Virus record (IMG/VR): IMGVR_UViG_3300049846_000430
Span: 1-64,000 of that record
Strand: one strand, 5' to 3'
Origin: a virus
DNA length: 64,000 nt
Made by a program: the position numbers and the translations under genes. Each line of letters begins with the position of its first letter. Within the stretch, counting starts at the first letter, position 1. Under the pieces are notes generated by a model that did not search any database, was not told where the DNA came from, and saw nothing but the letters and a program-made list of their open reading frames with translations. Shown in pieces: positions 25,563 to 35,191 of the stretch.

Positions 25563-26449
25563 TGGGAGTTTCAAATAAATACAGAACCTTTGATCAATTA
25601 CTTGAAGATGTAAATGTTGACTTTTCAAGTTTTTCACTTGAAGGTATGATAGAACCTCAGCAACTTATAAAGGTTGCATTGAGGGTTAACTATGATCTAG
25701 GAGTAAGAATTAACAGAACTAAAGAAGCAGTATTGGATGTTGAACATTCTAAGACAAAACTTCCTTGGGATTTTGCATATATGAATTATGCATTTTTATG
25801 TGGAGATTATGAGATATATAGCGAAATGCCTTCTGGCACTTACATTGACACTACTAATCCTGTTCCTTATGTTCCTGATCCTGGTTATACTGGACCGTGT
25901 AATGACCCTACTTGTAATGATGTATGTGTAATTAAGTCATGTGATAACAGCAAGCAGTACCAGCTTGTACAGAAAGTAAATGGTGGACAGTATAGAAAGT
26001 ATACAAGCTTTATGCAATTGCAGTTCTCAAATACCCATAAGTCTTTGTGTGATTGCCCAAACATAAACATACAGTCTCCTAATATTGCTGAGATAAGAGA
26101 TGGTTTCATTTTAACCAATTTTGAAACTGGCAAGATTTACATCAACTATCAGAGTTCAATGGAAGATCCTGATGGTAATCTTTTAGTTCTTGATCATCCT
26201 TATTGCAATGAATATTATGAATATGCTCTTAAGCAAAGAATTCTTGAAAATCTTGTGTTTGCCGGAGAGAATGTTGTAAATCAACTAAGCATGATAGAAG
26301 CAAGACTAAGAGCTGCTAGAAACAATGCATTATCATTTGTGAATACACCAGACTTCCAAGAGATGAAGAAAATGTGGTGGACTAACAGAAGAGCACAATA
26401 CCATAACTACTACAACATGTTTAAAAGCTATCCTCAAATAGGATATTAA
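25562..26449 (+). CDS. Tail ring protein, probable partner of the muzzle protein
   Basis: This encodes 295 residues. The N-terminal helices (YRTFDQLLEDVNVDFSSFSL, IEPQQLIKVALRVNYDLGVR) and the end (MKKMWWTNRRAQYHNYYNMF) match what I remember of a conserved crAss-like tail ring protein. A cysteine-rich insert sits in the middle (GPCNDPTCNDVCVIKSCDN and KSLCDCPNINIQ, about residues 115-175). The order 24897, 25562, 26454 with almost no spacing suggests one co-translated tail assembly. Function: structural, between ring stack and muzzle (inferred). Confidence 0.68.
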   Translation: MGVSNKYRTFDQLLEDVNVDFSSFSLEGMIEPQQLIKVALRVNYDLGVRINRTKEAVLDVEHSKTKLPWDFAYMNYAFLCGDYEIYSEMPSGTYIDTTNPVPYVPDPGYTGPCNDPTCNDVCVIKSCDNSKQYQLVQKVNGGQYRKYTSFMQLQFSNTHKSLCDCPNINIQSPNIAEIRDGFILTNFETGKIYINYQSSMEDPDGNLLVLDHPYCNEYYEYALKQRILENLVFAGENVVNQLSMIEARLRAARNNALSFVNTPDFQEMKKMWWTNRRAQYHNYYNMFKSYPQIGY

Positions 26450-26453
26450 GGTC

Positions 26454-29400
26454 ATGGCGGAAAATAACTTTACAAACACCTCATCTATAGAAACCAATGT
26501 TTTTATAAAAGGGATGGTTAAAGATCCTAATGCCTCTTTTGTGCAAAAGGATAACTGGACACATGCCCGTAATACAGTTAACAATTCTGTTGATGGTGAT
26601 GTTGCTGTTATAGGTAATGAACCATCAAACATTCAATGTGCAAGTATACCATATCCAATCATTGGAGCTATTCACACATATAGAGATCAGTGGGTCATAT
26701 TTGCAACAGATGATGTAAACTCTGAGATTGGTTTATTTGATGACAGTGAATGTAAGTATACAACTCTTATTAATGCCCCGTGTCTTAACTTTAATAGAAA
26801 GCATCTTATTACTGGTGCTGCTAAAGAAAACTTTGATTGTACCTGGCAGGTTTATTGGGATGATGGAAACAATCCTTCCAGAACTTTAAATATAGATAGA
26901 ATACCTTACATAAGATTTATTGTATCTCCACCTGGAGCTGATTGTGTTGAATATGCAGATACAACAGAACTTGATTGTGAGAAAATAAGATTAGCACCAT
27001 TACTTACTACTCCGTGTGTAAAGCTTACAAAAGCAGCAGATGGAGGTCAGTTAAGAAATGGTTCTTTTCAGGCATTTATTGCATACACAGTAAATGGTCA
27101 GAGACAAACTGATTACATTGGTGTTTCTAATGTACAGAGTTTGTTTGATCATAATGATCTTGCAGGATCTTTACATATCAGTGTAACCAATCTTGATAAG
27201 GAATTTGATTACTATGAGCTTGTAATACTTAGTAATAACACTCAGAATACTGTTGCTAAAAGAATTGGTTTATACAGTACAGAGCAATCTGATATTACAA
27301 TAGACTATATTGATCAGTCTCTTGTTAGTGTACCTCTTGAGGTTTTACCTCTAAGATCTCCAGCATATGAGAAGTCAGAGCAAATGTACACAGTTAATGA
27401 CTGGCTTATAAGATCTGGTCCTACTGAACAATTTGATTTTAACTACCAACCCCTTGCAAATCAAATTCAAACTAACTGGGTAGTAGCTGAGTATCCTGAG
27501 AACTATTATTACAAAGGTGGTAATAGTACAGGATTCATGAGAGATGAGCAGTATGCTTTTTTTATAAGATGGATATACAATACTGGTGAAAGATCATCTT
27601 CATATCACATACCAGGAAGAGGACCAAGAGTAGTTGGTCAGAATCAGTTTGGAGATTTTATTGATGAGACAGCAATTAATGTTGGTCAAAATTCACTTTC
27701 ACCGGATGAGTATAACTTTCAGGTATTTAATACTGCTACTCAAACAGCTGGACCTTTAAACATTCCAACAGATGATGGTGGTGTTATCATTGCTAAAGGT
27801 GATATGGCATACTGGGAATCTACAGAAAGATACCCAGCTACAAGACCAGACATTTGGAATGCAAACAACAACCCTGCGGCTCCATGGGCAACAAGCGGTA
27901 ATCCTCAGCATGATCTCTGTGGTAAACCTATTAGGCATCATAAAATGCCTTCAGAAGAAACGTCACCATTATTAGTAATTCATAATACTACTAACAAGAC
28001 AATTAGAATTCTTGGTGTTGAGTTTAGTAACATAGCTCTTCCAAGATTTAATGATGGATCTATAATTCCAAACATTGTTGGTTATGAATTACTAAGAGGA
28101 TCTAGAGAAGGTCAAAAGTCAATCTTGGCAAAAGGAATATTCCGTAATATGCGGGCTTATACAATTCCTGATGCAGAGAATGATGCTATTAAACTTGAAG
28201 GCTTATATCCTAATTACCCTTATAATGATCTTAGAGCTGATGTTTATTTCCATGATGGAACAGGCGGTAAAAGAACTGATAAGTGTGAAAATAGTTTCAG
28301 CAGTTCAAAAAGCAATTATCCACCTATAACTGGTTTTAAACAAGATGTATTTACATTCCATGGCCCAGACTTAATGTTCAAAAGACCATTCTTGAGTGCT
28401 TATGAAACAAGATTATATGGTGCACTACATGGAGATGCTGTTGGATATTTTATAAAATCAGAGAATCATCCTCAAAATAAACTGCTTAGAAATGGTGGTG
28501 TATTATTAGCTGCTATTATAGGAATTGGTTATGCAATCAGTCAAATACAAGGAACAAGAAGTGAAACATTTGATCCTGCAACTACAGCAATAAGTTCAAC
28601 TACTGGTACAATACTTGGACAGACTACCGGAAATATCGGTCCAGTAGGAGTAAACCTTCCTTTTGCTGCTGGTATATCAACAGCTGCAGGAATTGCATTA
28701 AATACACTAATGAATGTTCCAATTACTGGTGTAAATACGTTTTATTTAAATCCTTTAACTTCAGATGCATCAAAACTCCCATCTTTAGTAGATGGTAATG
28801 CTACTAATGCAGCTGCATTTGCTGTAAATATTAACTCTCATGCTCAAGCAGGTTTAACTCCAGGATTAATAGGCGGTAAATACAGTCTTAATTATACATA
28901 TAATAGTCCTACATCATCTTTGCCACAACTTTTAAAAGGCGTATTTTCTGTTGCTGTATTAAGTATAACAAATATTGCCATTGGTGCTCAAGAGATTATT
29001 GACCTTTTATATAATCTTGTAGCATTTAGTGACTTTGCATATAAGCATAACTCACATGGTCTTTATAGTGAATATGCAAAGACTCTTGATCAAAACACAA
29101 TCTATAGAAGTAAGAATACAGATTCAAATTATATAGGAAGTAGTTTTCAAGGATTTGGTGCATCTTATAAGATTAACAATCTATTTAGACCAGGTACAGT
29201 TGCAGTAGAAACACAGAATTCTTTTTCTATTCCTGAAGTATTTACCGGCTTACCAATAAAAGACATATCTAGATATACAATAGGTGGAGATGCTACTGAT
29301 GACTTTGGTAATACTTTTATGAATGATCCTGGTCAAAAGCAGAAAAAGAAAATTTCAGCTTTGTATGGAGCTCTCAAGTTTGGTTTTGAAAATCAATATG

Positions 29401-32400
29401 GTCAGTTGGATGGTATTAAACAAGTTCAGATGCGTGGATGCATTGAACTTGTTGAAACTAATAATCCATTAAAGAAATATACATCTCAAGCAATATTTTC
29501 TGGTGACACATATGTTGGTAGATATACAGAGAAGACTATCATGCCAATCTTTACAGATTTTCTGTATGGTCAACCTGATCAATATCCGTATGACTATCTG
29601 AAAAGAGTGAATATTCCTTATCCAAGATTTTGGATGGATACAAGAAAATATGATACATCTGCTTTAGCTAGAGCAATAATGGCTCCTGGTATATTGTTTG
29701 GTATTAATGGAACAACTATAAACAACTTATTACCTAATGATTTATTTTATTTGGATAGAGGTTCTGGAACATGTAGTATTTTTGATCAAATTGTAGATAA
29801 AGATGATCTTAACTCTGCATTTGCAATGCGTACAGCATATATGTACACACATTGCAGTGGTATTCAAGATTTTTATATTGAATCAGAAATAAACCTTGCA
29901 CAAAGAGATTGGGAAGATGATCCTAGATATAGACACTATGATCCATATGAGTACAACAATGTAGATGATCTGTTTAATGCTGCTATTATCAGAGATGGTA
30001 ATTTCTACAAGTATGACTACTCTTTAAGTATAAGCAGGTTCCTAACTAATTTTTCAAGCTTTGGTAACATGCAGATGAGGGACTATGATCCTTTAGTTGC
30101 AGAGAAATGTTACAGCTACTATCCTAAGAGATTGATATATTCTTTGCAGGCTCAGCTTGAAGCAAAGAAGGATTTCTGGAGAGTATTTCTGCCCAACAAT
30201 TATAAAGACTTTAAGAGTAAGGTTAATGTAATAAAACCAATCAACAAGAGTGGTGCTCTTATATTCTTCCCTTATTTGTCACCACAAATGTTCCAGGGTC
30301 TTGATACTCTTGAAACAGATCTTGGTACTAAACTTACTATTGGTGATGGTGGTCTATTTAGTCAACCATTCCAGAATGTTGCAAACTCAGATCTTCCAAA
30401 TGAATATGGTTCATGTGAAAGTTCAAGAAGTGTAATCAATACACCTTTTGGTTTATTCTTTATTTCACAAGCACAAGGTAAAGTATTCCAATACACCGGC
30501 AATCTTGTAAACATTGCTAATGCTGGAATGAAATGGTGGTTTAATAAGTACTTGCCATCTGTGCTTATAAGACAATTCCCAGAACTTGAAGATTCAAAAC
30601 TTTCAGATAACCCGGTTATTGGTATAGGATGTCAAGCAATATATGATATCAATGATGATATAGTTTACTTTACTAAGAAAGACTATGCTGTAAGAGAAGA
30701 GTATTTGAACATTATGTCCTATGATCCAGTAACACAAAAGTTTCTTTTGAATAGTACAACTGTAGTTCCTCTTGGTGATCCTCTTTTCTTTGAGAACTGT
30801 TCATGGACTGTATCATATGATCCTAAAGCAAATGCTTGGATATCATTCCATGATTGGCATCCTGATTTGGTTCTTCCTAGCATAAGACACTTCTTAACAG
30901 CAAAAACTCAAGCAACAAATGAACCTCAGTGTCCTCCTAACTACAATTATAATCCTGTTACAGGCAAATGTGAAAGAACACAGCAAATAACAGAGAAAGC
31001 CCCAGTGGTTGTTAATGAAGTAATTTCTCCTATTGTTGGTAGTCCTTCTGGATGTTTTATTGATATTGTTATAGCTGTTGATGTATCATTAAGTACTGGA
31101 GGTGCAAGTGCTCCAATTGGTCAAGCGGAAAGATTATTTGTAACAGAATTTATAAATCATCCTACTATACAAGCAGGAATGACTGCTGGTAAAATCCAAA
31201 TAGGATTTGTTACATATGCACAATCCGTTAATATATGGGCAGATCCACTTACAGGAATTACAATGAGTAATACTGTAACTGCTGTTGATGCTGATGCGTT
31301 TCTTGTTAGTAATTTTGCTTCTCCAGGTGCTGGGACAGATCTTATTGATGCAATGAATGATGCTCAGAATGTTTTAAATGCTAAGGGTAATTCTTCATTA
31401 GGAAGTAGAGTTGTTCAGCCAAGTTTTAAGCAACACATGATTGTTCTTACTGATCTTGATAATTCTCCTCCTATATTTGCGGGAGTTGGTTGTCAATATC
31501 AGTCAGTAACATTTGGACCTCCATGTACTGGAAACTATAGGCAGTTTGTAAGTGCTGTATATGTTGATGCAACTAATCCTGTTCCAACATCAACTATTCT
31601 TTCAGAAATTACTTGTGGTCAACCAAGTCTTGAGTATGGAATTGCGGGAAATAATCTTGGAGATGTAGAAAATATTGTAAATGATATTGCAAATTTTACA
31701 TGTGAACCAGGTGGATATTCTTGCTCATGTCCTGCTGGATATACACTTGTATATAAAGATCTTAATAAAAATACATATACCTCGCCAACTGGAGTTTGTC
31801 ATCCTGAGTATGAAAGACTGTGTAGAAAAGTGACATGCAATTGTCCACCACCTCCTTTCCCAGGATCTGTTACTACACAATCAGGTATATGTGATGATGT
31901 ATATTTAGTTGGTGATCCAAACTACGTCAATAACAATCCTGTAATATGCAAGTACTACACATTACAACAGACACCTCCAAGTTATACACTTGGCACATTG
32001 TGGAGACATAATGACCGTTGTGATTCTTATTCTAACTTCTATGGTATTTCTTATCCATGGGAAGTTGAATTTACAGAAACCACCGGTCAGAATGTAAATA
32101 CTCTAAGAAGTATTGAATATCAGTTGGAGTGTTATGTGTATAAGGGTGATCTTATAAATGAATGTGGTGATGATAGATGGCATGATCTGGATTGGAACTT
32201 TGATGAAGCCATTATATACAACACAGAACAAGTTTCAGGATTACTTAGACTTGAACTTAATCCTAAAGATGATCCCTTTGGTATGATGCAGTATCCTATC
32301 ATAGGTCCAAGTGATATCAGGATTCTTTTCTCTAAAGAAGAACAGAAGTACAGATTTAATCAGTTCTGGGATATTACTAAAGACCGTGGTGAATTTACAT

Positions 32401-32606
32401 CTGCACAAGACAGGATTTTCTTTACTCAACTTAACGGATATATACGTGATCTTAATGCAGCTAATATGAATTATCAGAAGCCTTCAGATCAACGTAAGAA
32501 GTTCAGACACTACTACAATAGAGTTATTCTTAGAAGACAAAACTCTGAGAATAGAAAAATGCTCCTTAAATTAGCAAACACAAAACTTAATCTTTCATTC
32601 AGATAA
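26454..32606 (+). CDS. Giant tail muzzle-type protein with inserted vWA domain
   Basis: This encodes 2050 residues. The start (FIKGMVKDPNASFVQKDNWT, HARNTVNNSVDGDVAVIGNE) and end (LWRHNDRCDSYSNFYG, SYPWEVEF, NTLRSIEYQLE) are wording I associate with the large tail muzzle/stabilisation protein of crAss-like phages. Two hydrophobic stretches lie near residues 680-760. Between about 1475 and 1845 is material I do not expect there. First comes CPPNYNYNPVTGKCE. Then a von Willebrand A domain follows with a complete metal site: Asp1543-x-Ser1545-x-Ser1547, Thr1628 and Asp1667. Last is an EGF-like cysteine stretch (GYSCSCPAGYTLVYKD) and PPPPFPG. vWA domains bind ligands through a metal ion, so host-surface adhesion is inferred. 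The cargo genes follow 1 base later. Confidence 0.78.
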   Translation: MAENNFTNTSSIETNVFIKGMVKDPNASFVQKDNWTHARNTVNNSVDGDVAVIGNEPSNIQCASIPYPIIGAIHTYRDQWVIFATDDVNSEIGLFDDSECKYTTLINAPCLNFNRKHLITGAAKENFDCTWQVYWDDGNNPSRTLNIDRIPYIRFIVSPPGADCVEYADTTELDCEKIRLAPLLTTPCVKLTKAADGGQLRNGSFQAFIAYTVNGQRQTDYIGVSNVQSLFDHNDLAGSLHISVTNLDKEFDYYELVILSNNTQNTVAKRIGLYSTEQSDITIDYIDQSLVSVPLEVLPLRSPAYEKSEQMYTVNDWLIRSGPTEQFDFNYQPLANQIQTNWVVAEYPENYYYKGGNSTGFMRDEQYAFFIRWIYNTGERSSSYHIPGRGPRVVGQNQFGDFIDETAINVGQNSLSPDEYNFQVFNTATQTAGPLNIPTDDGGVIIAKGDMAYWESTERYPATRPDIWNANNNPAAPWATSGNPQHDLCGKPIRHHKMPSEETSPLLVIHNTTNKTIRILGVEFSNIALPRFNDGSIIPNIVGYELLRGSREGQKSILAKGIFRNMRAYTIPDAENDAIKLEGLYPNYPYNDLRADVYFHDGTGGKRTDKCENSFSSSKSNYPPITGFKQDVFTFHGPDLMFKRPFLSAYETRLYGALHGDAVGYFIKSENHPQNKLLRNGGVLLAAIIGIGYAISQIQGTRSETFDPATTAISSTTGTILGQTTGNIGPVGVNLPFAAGISTAAGIALNTLMNVPITGVNTFYLNPLTSDASKLPSLVDGNATNAAAFAVNINSHAQAGLTPGLIGGKYSLNYTYNSPTSSLPQLLKGVFSVAVLSITNIAIGAQEIIDLLYNLVAFSDFAYKHNSHGLYSEYAKTLDQNTIYRSKNTDSNYIGSSFQGFGASYKINNLFRPGTVAVETQNSFSIPEVFTGLPIKDISRYTIGGDATDDFGNTFMNDPGQKQKKKISALYGALKFGFENQYGQLDGIKQVQMRGCIELVETNNPLKKYTSQAIFSGDTYVGRYTEKTIMPIFTDFLYGQPDQYPYDYLKRVNIPYPRFWMDTRKYDTSALARAIMAPGILFGINGTTINNLLPNDLFYLDRGSGTCSIFDQIVDKDDLNSAFAMRTAYMYTHCSGIQDFYIESEINLAQRDWEDDPRYRHYDPYEYNNVDDLFNAAIIRDGNFYKYDYSLSISRFLTNFSSFGNMQMRDYDPLVAEKCYSYYPKRLIYSLQAQLEAKKDFWRVFLPNNYKDFKSKVNVIKPINKSGALIFFPYLSPQMFQGLDTLETDLGTKLTIGDGGLFSQPFQNVANSDLPNEYGSCESSRSVINTPFGLFFISQAQGKVFQYTGNLVNIANAGMKWWFNKYLPSVLIRQFPELEDSKLSDNPVIGIGCQAIYDINDDIVYFTKKDYAVREEYLNIMSYDPVTQKFLLNSTTVVPLGDPLFFENCSWTVSYDPKANAWISFHDWHPDLVLPSIRHFLTAKTQATNEPQCPPNYNYNPVTGKCERTQQITEKAPVVVNEVISPIVGSPSGCFIDIVIAVDVSLSTGGASAPIGQAERLFVTEFINHPTIQAGMTAGKIQIGFVTYAQSVNIWADPLTGITMSNTVTAVDADAFLVSNFASPGAGTDLIDAMNDAQNVLNAKGNSSLGSRVVQPSFKQHMIVLTDLDNSPPIFAGVGCQYQSVTFGPPCTGNYRQFVSAVYVDATNPVPTSTILSEITCGQPSLEYGIAGNNLGDVENIVNDIANFTCEPGGYSCSCPAGYTLVYKDLNKNTYTSPTGVCHPEYERLCRKVTCNCPPPPFPGSVTTQSGICDDVYLVGDPNYVNNNPVICKYYTLQQTPPSYTLGTLWRHNDRCDSYSNFYGISYPWEVEFTETTGQNVNTLRSIEYQLECYVYKGDLINECGDDRWHDLDWNFDEAIIYNTEQVSGLLRLELNPKDDPFGMMQYPIIGPSDIRILFSKEEQKYRFNQFWDITKDRGEFTSAQDRIFFTQLNGYIRDLNAANMNYQKPSDQRKKFRHYYNRVILRRQNSENRKMLLKLANTKLNLSFR

Positions 32607-32607
32607 T

Positions 32608-35190
32608 ATGCAAAAGTCTTTTAGATACTCTGACAGAAGAGGATTACCAGGTGGTCCAAATGAAGAATCCTCTTTTGGTGAGGGATTTATTGTCAGTGAA
32701 AGAGGTCAATGGGATTATCCGGGTATGAATACTCTGGTTCCTACAGATGGCAACATTACAATGCAGGGTGTTCCATATCCGGTAATGGCACAACCCGTAT
32801 ATCCAGATTGGGCACAGCCTGCTATTGGACCCGCAACAATGATGTATCCAGATCAAGATTATTATTTTCCTGGTGCAGTGGCTGTTGCAGAAACACCTAT
32901 GGCAAGATATGGTGGTGGGTTAAGAAAGTATCAAACTGGTAAAGAAGTTAATAATAATGCTGCAGTTAGCAATGGTAATCTTCCTTATGATCCTAATTGG
33001 CAAGATATCAAAACACTAGAGGAAATAAGGATTTCTCCTTATATGAGAATGAGGTCACAACTTGATACTCCTGAAGCAAGAGATCAATGGATAGATGAAA
33101 ATCTCCCAAAGTTCTCAAGATCAATGGGTATTAATAGAGATAACTGGAATCCAAATGAATGGGAAAAATATCAGAAGCACATAAACACAAAACTTGCAGA
33201 AGATATTTTTAAAAGAAAACCTTTTACTGCTGGTGATGGAAGTAGATTGGAGAATTTAAAAAGATATACACCTGAAGAACTGAATATCATTAAAGGATCT
33301 AGTTATGCGAATAAAATTGAACCTACTGTTTGGGAAAAATTTGAACAAGGTTTATTATCTATTGGTAATGTTGGAAGTCCTGTTAAGTTTAAAAATGAAA
33401 ATTTAACTCAAGAGGAAGCAAGACAAGAAAGTACTCCTTTAAATCTACTTCAACCACTTTCTATTCCACAAAAAATGGTTCAGGCTGGTTTTGAGAGAAT
33501 AAGACCTACTGTAACTGGGGGGTATACTATGTCAGAAGCTTTGTCTGGTGTGGAGAATGATGCACCAATGGCTGACAAATTTTATACAGATCCTCTCAAT
33601 TTTGTTGGTATGGGGTTATTTAAAGGTTTAGGTACAGGCTCAACAATAGGAAGAAATATTGGTAGATTTGGTGAAGCTGTAAATTATGTACCAGAAGATA
33701 TTGCAGGTTTTGCTAATATTGGATCTGATGCAGCAACCACTGCTTCAAAAATTAATCCTAAAGCCACACAGTTGACATTTGATTTTGGTCTTCCAAAAGC
33801 TCCTGTTAATGATGATCCATTTGGAGTTTACACTTCAGCTGAAAAATTAATTAATGATCTTCAGAAGATAAAAGAAACAGAAAAAAATGTTAAAAATCTA
33901 AGTGATTATGAAAACACAATACAGGAAGTTTTTGGAGGTCTTGAGGGTTATAAAAAAGCAAAAAATTTATATAAAGGGGATAATTCTGAATATTTAACAT
34001 TTGATCAACTTGTAGAAAAAATAAAAGGAAAAGCTTCTGAAAACATAAAGCAAAGTTCTTTAAATCTTCAAAAACCTATTACTTCTGAAAAAATAACTTA
34101 TCAGAAACCATTAAGTACTGATCAGGAGTATATTGATTGGGCAAATAAAATTCATCCAGATTTGGCCCGTATAGCTACACCAGAAGAACTTAGACAAGCT
34201 CATATTGAGGCCCTTGATTATTTTGGTAAAAGCCCTGTTGGACTTGAGGGTAAAGAATATGGAATGTATATGAGGAATAAATTTGCTGATAGAATTCCAT
34301 CATATACATATCCAACATCATATGATTTTGAAGGAAACATTTTACATTTTCCTCCTGATCATCCACATACTTCTTTTATGCCTTGGGGAACAGCTGAAAC
34401 CGCATCATTAAAACATGGCAATAGGTATACTACACTACTAGATGATATATTGAGAAATCAAGGTTATAGTACTCAATTTTTAACACCTCAAGAAGTAAAT
34501 GCAATTTATGGATATGCTAAAGGTTATGATGCACCAATAAACGGTGTATTAAGAGCTCAATCTGCTCAGTATAACCCTTCTTTATTAAATAGTCTTAATC
34601 TTTCTCTTAAAACTAAACCAGGATCTAAAACTGCTGAATTTTATGGTGACATTGCTGAGATGCTTAATCAAGGTATTCAAAGAAATAAACTAAGAAATCC
34701 AATCTCAGTTAAGAGAGGCATTGGTTCAGATTATAATGTTGAATTACTTCATCCTACAACTTTTGAACCTACTGGTCAAATAGTAAAAAGATCAGAACTC
34801 AATGTAGGAGATATTTTTAAAGATGCTTCATTTTTATCTTCAAGTCATCAAGGACCTCTTTATGAGTGGGGAACACCTGGACTTTCAGAATATATAGATT
34901 TACCAGGAGGAGGTATTCAATCATATGCATACCCAAATGCTTTATCTTGGTCTCCATTTTTAAATGAGTTTGAATTTATTTTGCCAAAAAATCTTGTACG
35001 TAGGGTAGAATTAATTACTGATAATCCAATGTCTGCTGGATACAAGTATAGAACTTCTATTTTAAATCCATATCAAATGGGAGGCACTGAAGATGAATCA
35101 GATGAACAATTTCCAATGGGTGCAATGAATGTAAACATACAAGATATACCTGATGATGTGCTTGCAATAATGATAGCCAATAACAGATAA
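32608..35190 (+). CDS. Cargo-type virion protein with ADP-ribosyltransferase domain
   Basis: This encodes 860 residues. Residues about 620-815 match the exoenzyme-type ADP-ribosyltransferase fold, which moves ADP-ribose from NAD+ to proteins. INGVLRAQ opens the domain; VKRGIG gives Arg703; GDIFKDASFLSSS gives the S-x-S element Ser744-Ser746; PGGGIQSYAY follows; and NEFEFILPKN gives Glu787-x-Glu789. This is the R-S-E triad, and an ExE site favours arginine as target. The rest is low in recognised domains, with a YGG/LxKYQ motif at Tyr101 and a related YQMGG at about 822. T4 Alt is the known precedent: a virion-borne transferase injected to modify host RNA polymerase. Packaging of this protein is inferred from its place between muzzle and RNA polymerase genes. 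Confidence 0.78.
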   Translation: MQKSFRYSDRRGLPGGPNEESSFGEGFIVSERGQWDYPGMNTLVPTDGNITMQGVPYPVMAQPVYPDWAQPAIGPATMMYPDQDYYFPGAVAVAETPMARYGGGLRKYQTGKEVNNNAAVSNGNLPYDPNWQDIKTLEEIRISPYMRMRSQLDTPEARDQWIDENLPKFSRSMGINRDNWNPNEWEKYQKHINTKLAEDIFKRKPFTAGDGSRLENLKRYTPEELNIIKGSSYANKIEPTVWEKFEQGLLSIGNVGSPVKFKNENLTQEEARQESTPLNLLQPLSIPQKMVQAGFERIRPTVTGGYTMSEALSGVENDAPMADKFYTDPLNFVGMGLFKGLGTGSTIGRNIGRFGEAVNYVPEDIAGFANIGSDAATTASKINPKATQLTFDFGLPKAPVNDDPFGVYTSAEKLINDLQKIKETEKNVKNLSDYENTIQEVFGGLEGYKKAKNLYKGDNSEYLTFDQLVEKIKGKASENIKQSSLNLQKPITSEKITYQKPLSTDQEYIDWANKIHPDLARIATPEELRQAHIEALDYFGKSPVGLEGKEYGMYMRNKFADRIPSYTYPTSYDFEGNILHFPPDHPHTSFMPWGTAETASLKHGNRYTTLLDDILRNQGYSTQFLTPQEVNAIYGYAKGYDAPINGVLRAQSAQYNPSLLNSLNLSLKTKPGSKTAEFYGDIAEMLNQGIQRNKLRNPISVKRGIGSDYNVELLHPTTFEPTGQIVKRSELNVGDIFKDASFLSSSHQGPLYEWGTPGLSEYIDLPGGGIQSYAYPNALSWSPFLNEFEFILPKNLVRRVELITDNPMSAGYKYRTSILNPYQMGGTEDESDEQFPMGAMNVNIQDIPDDVLAIMIANNR

Positions 35191-35191
35191 C

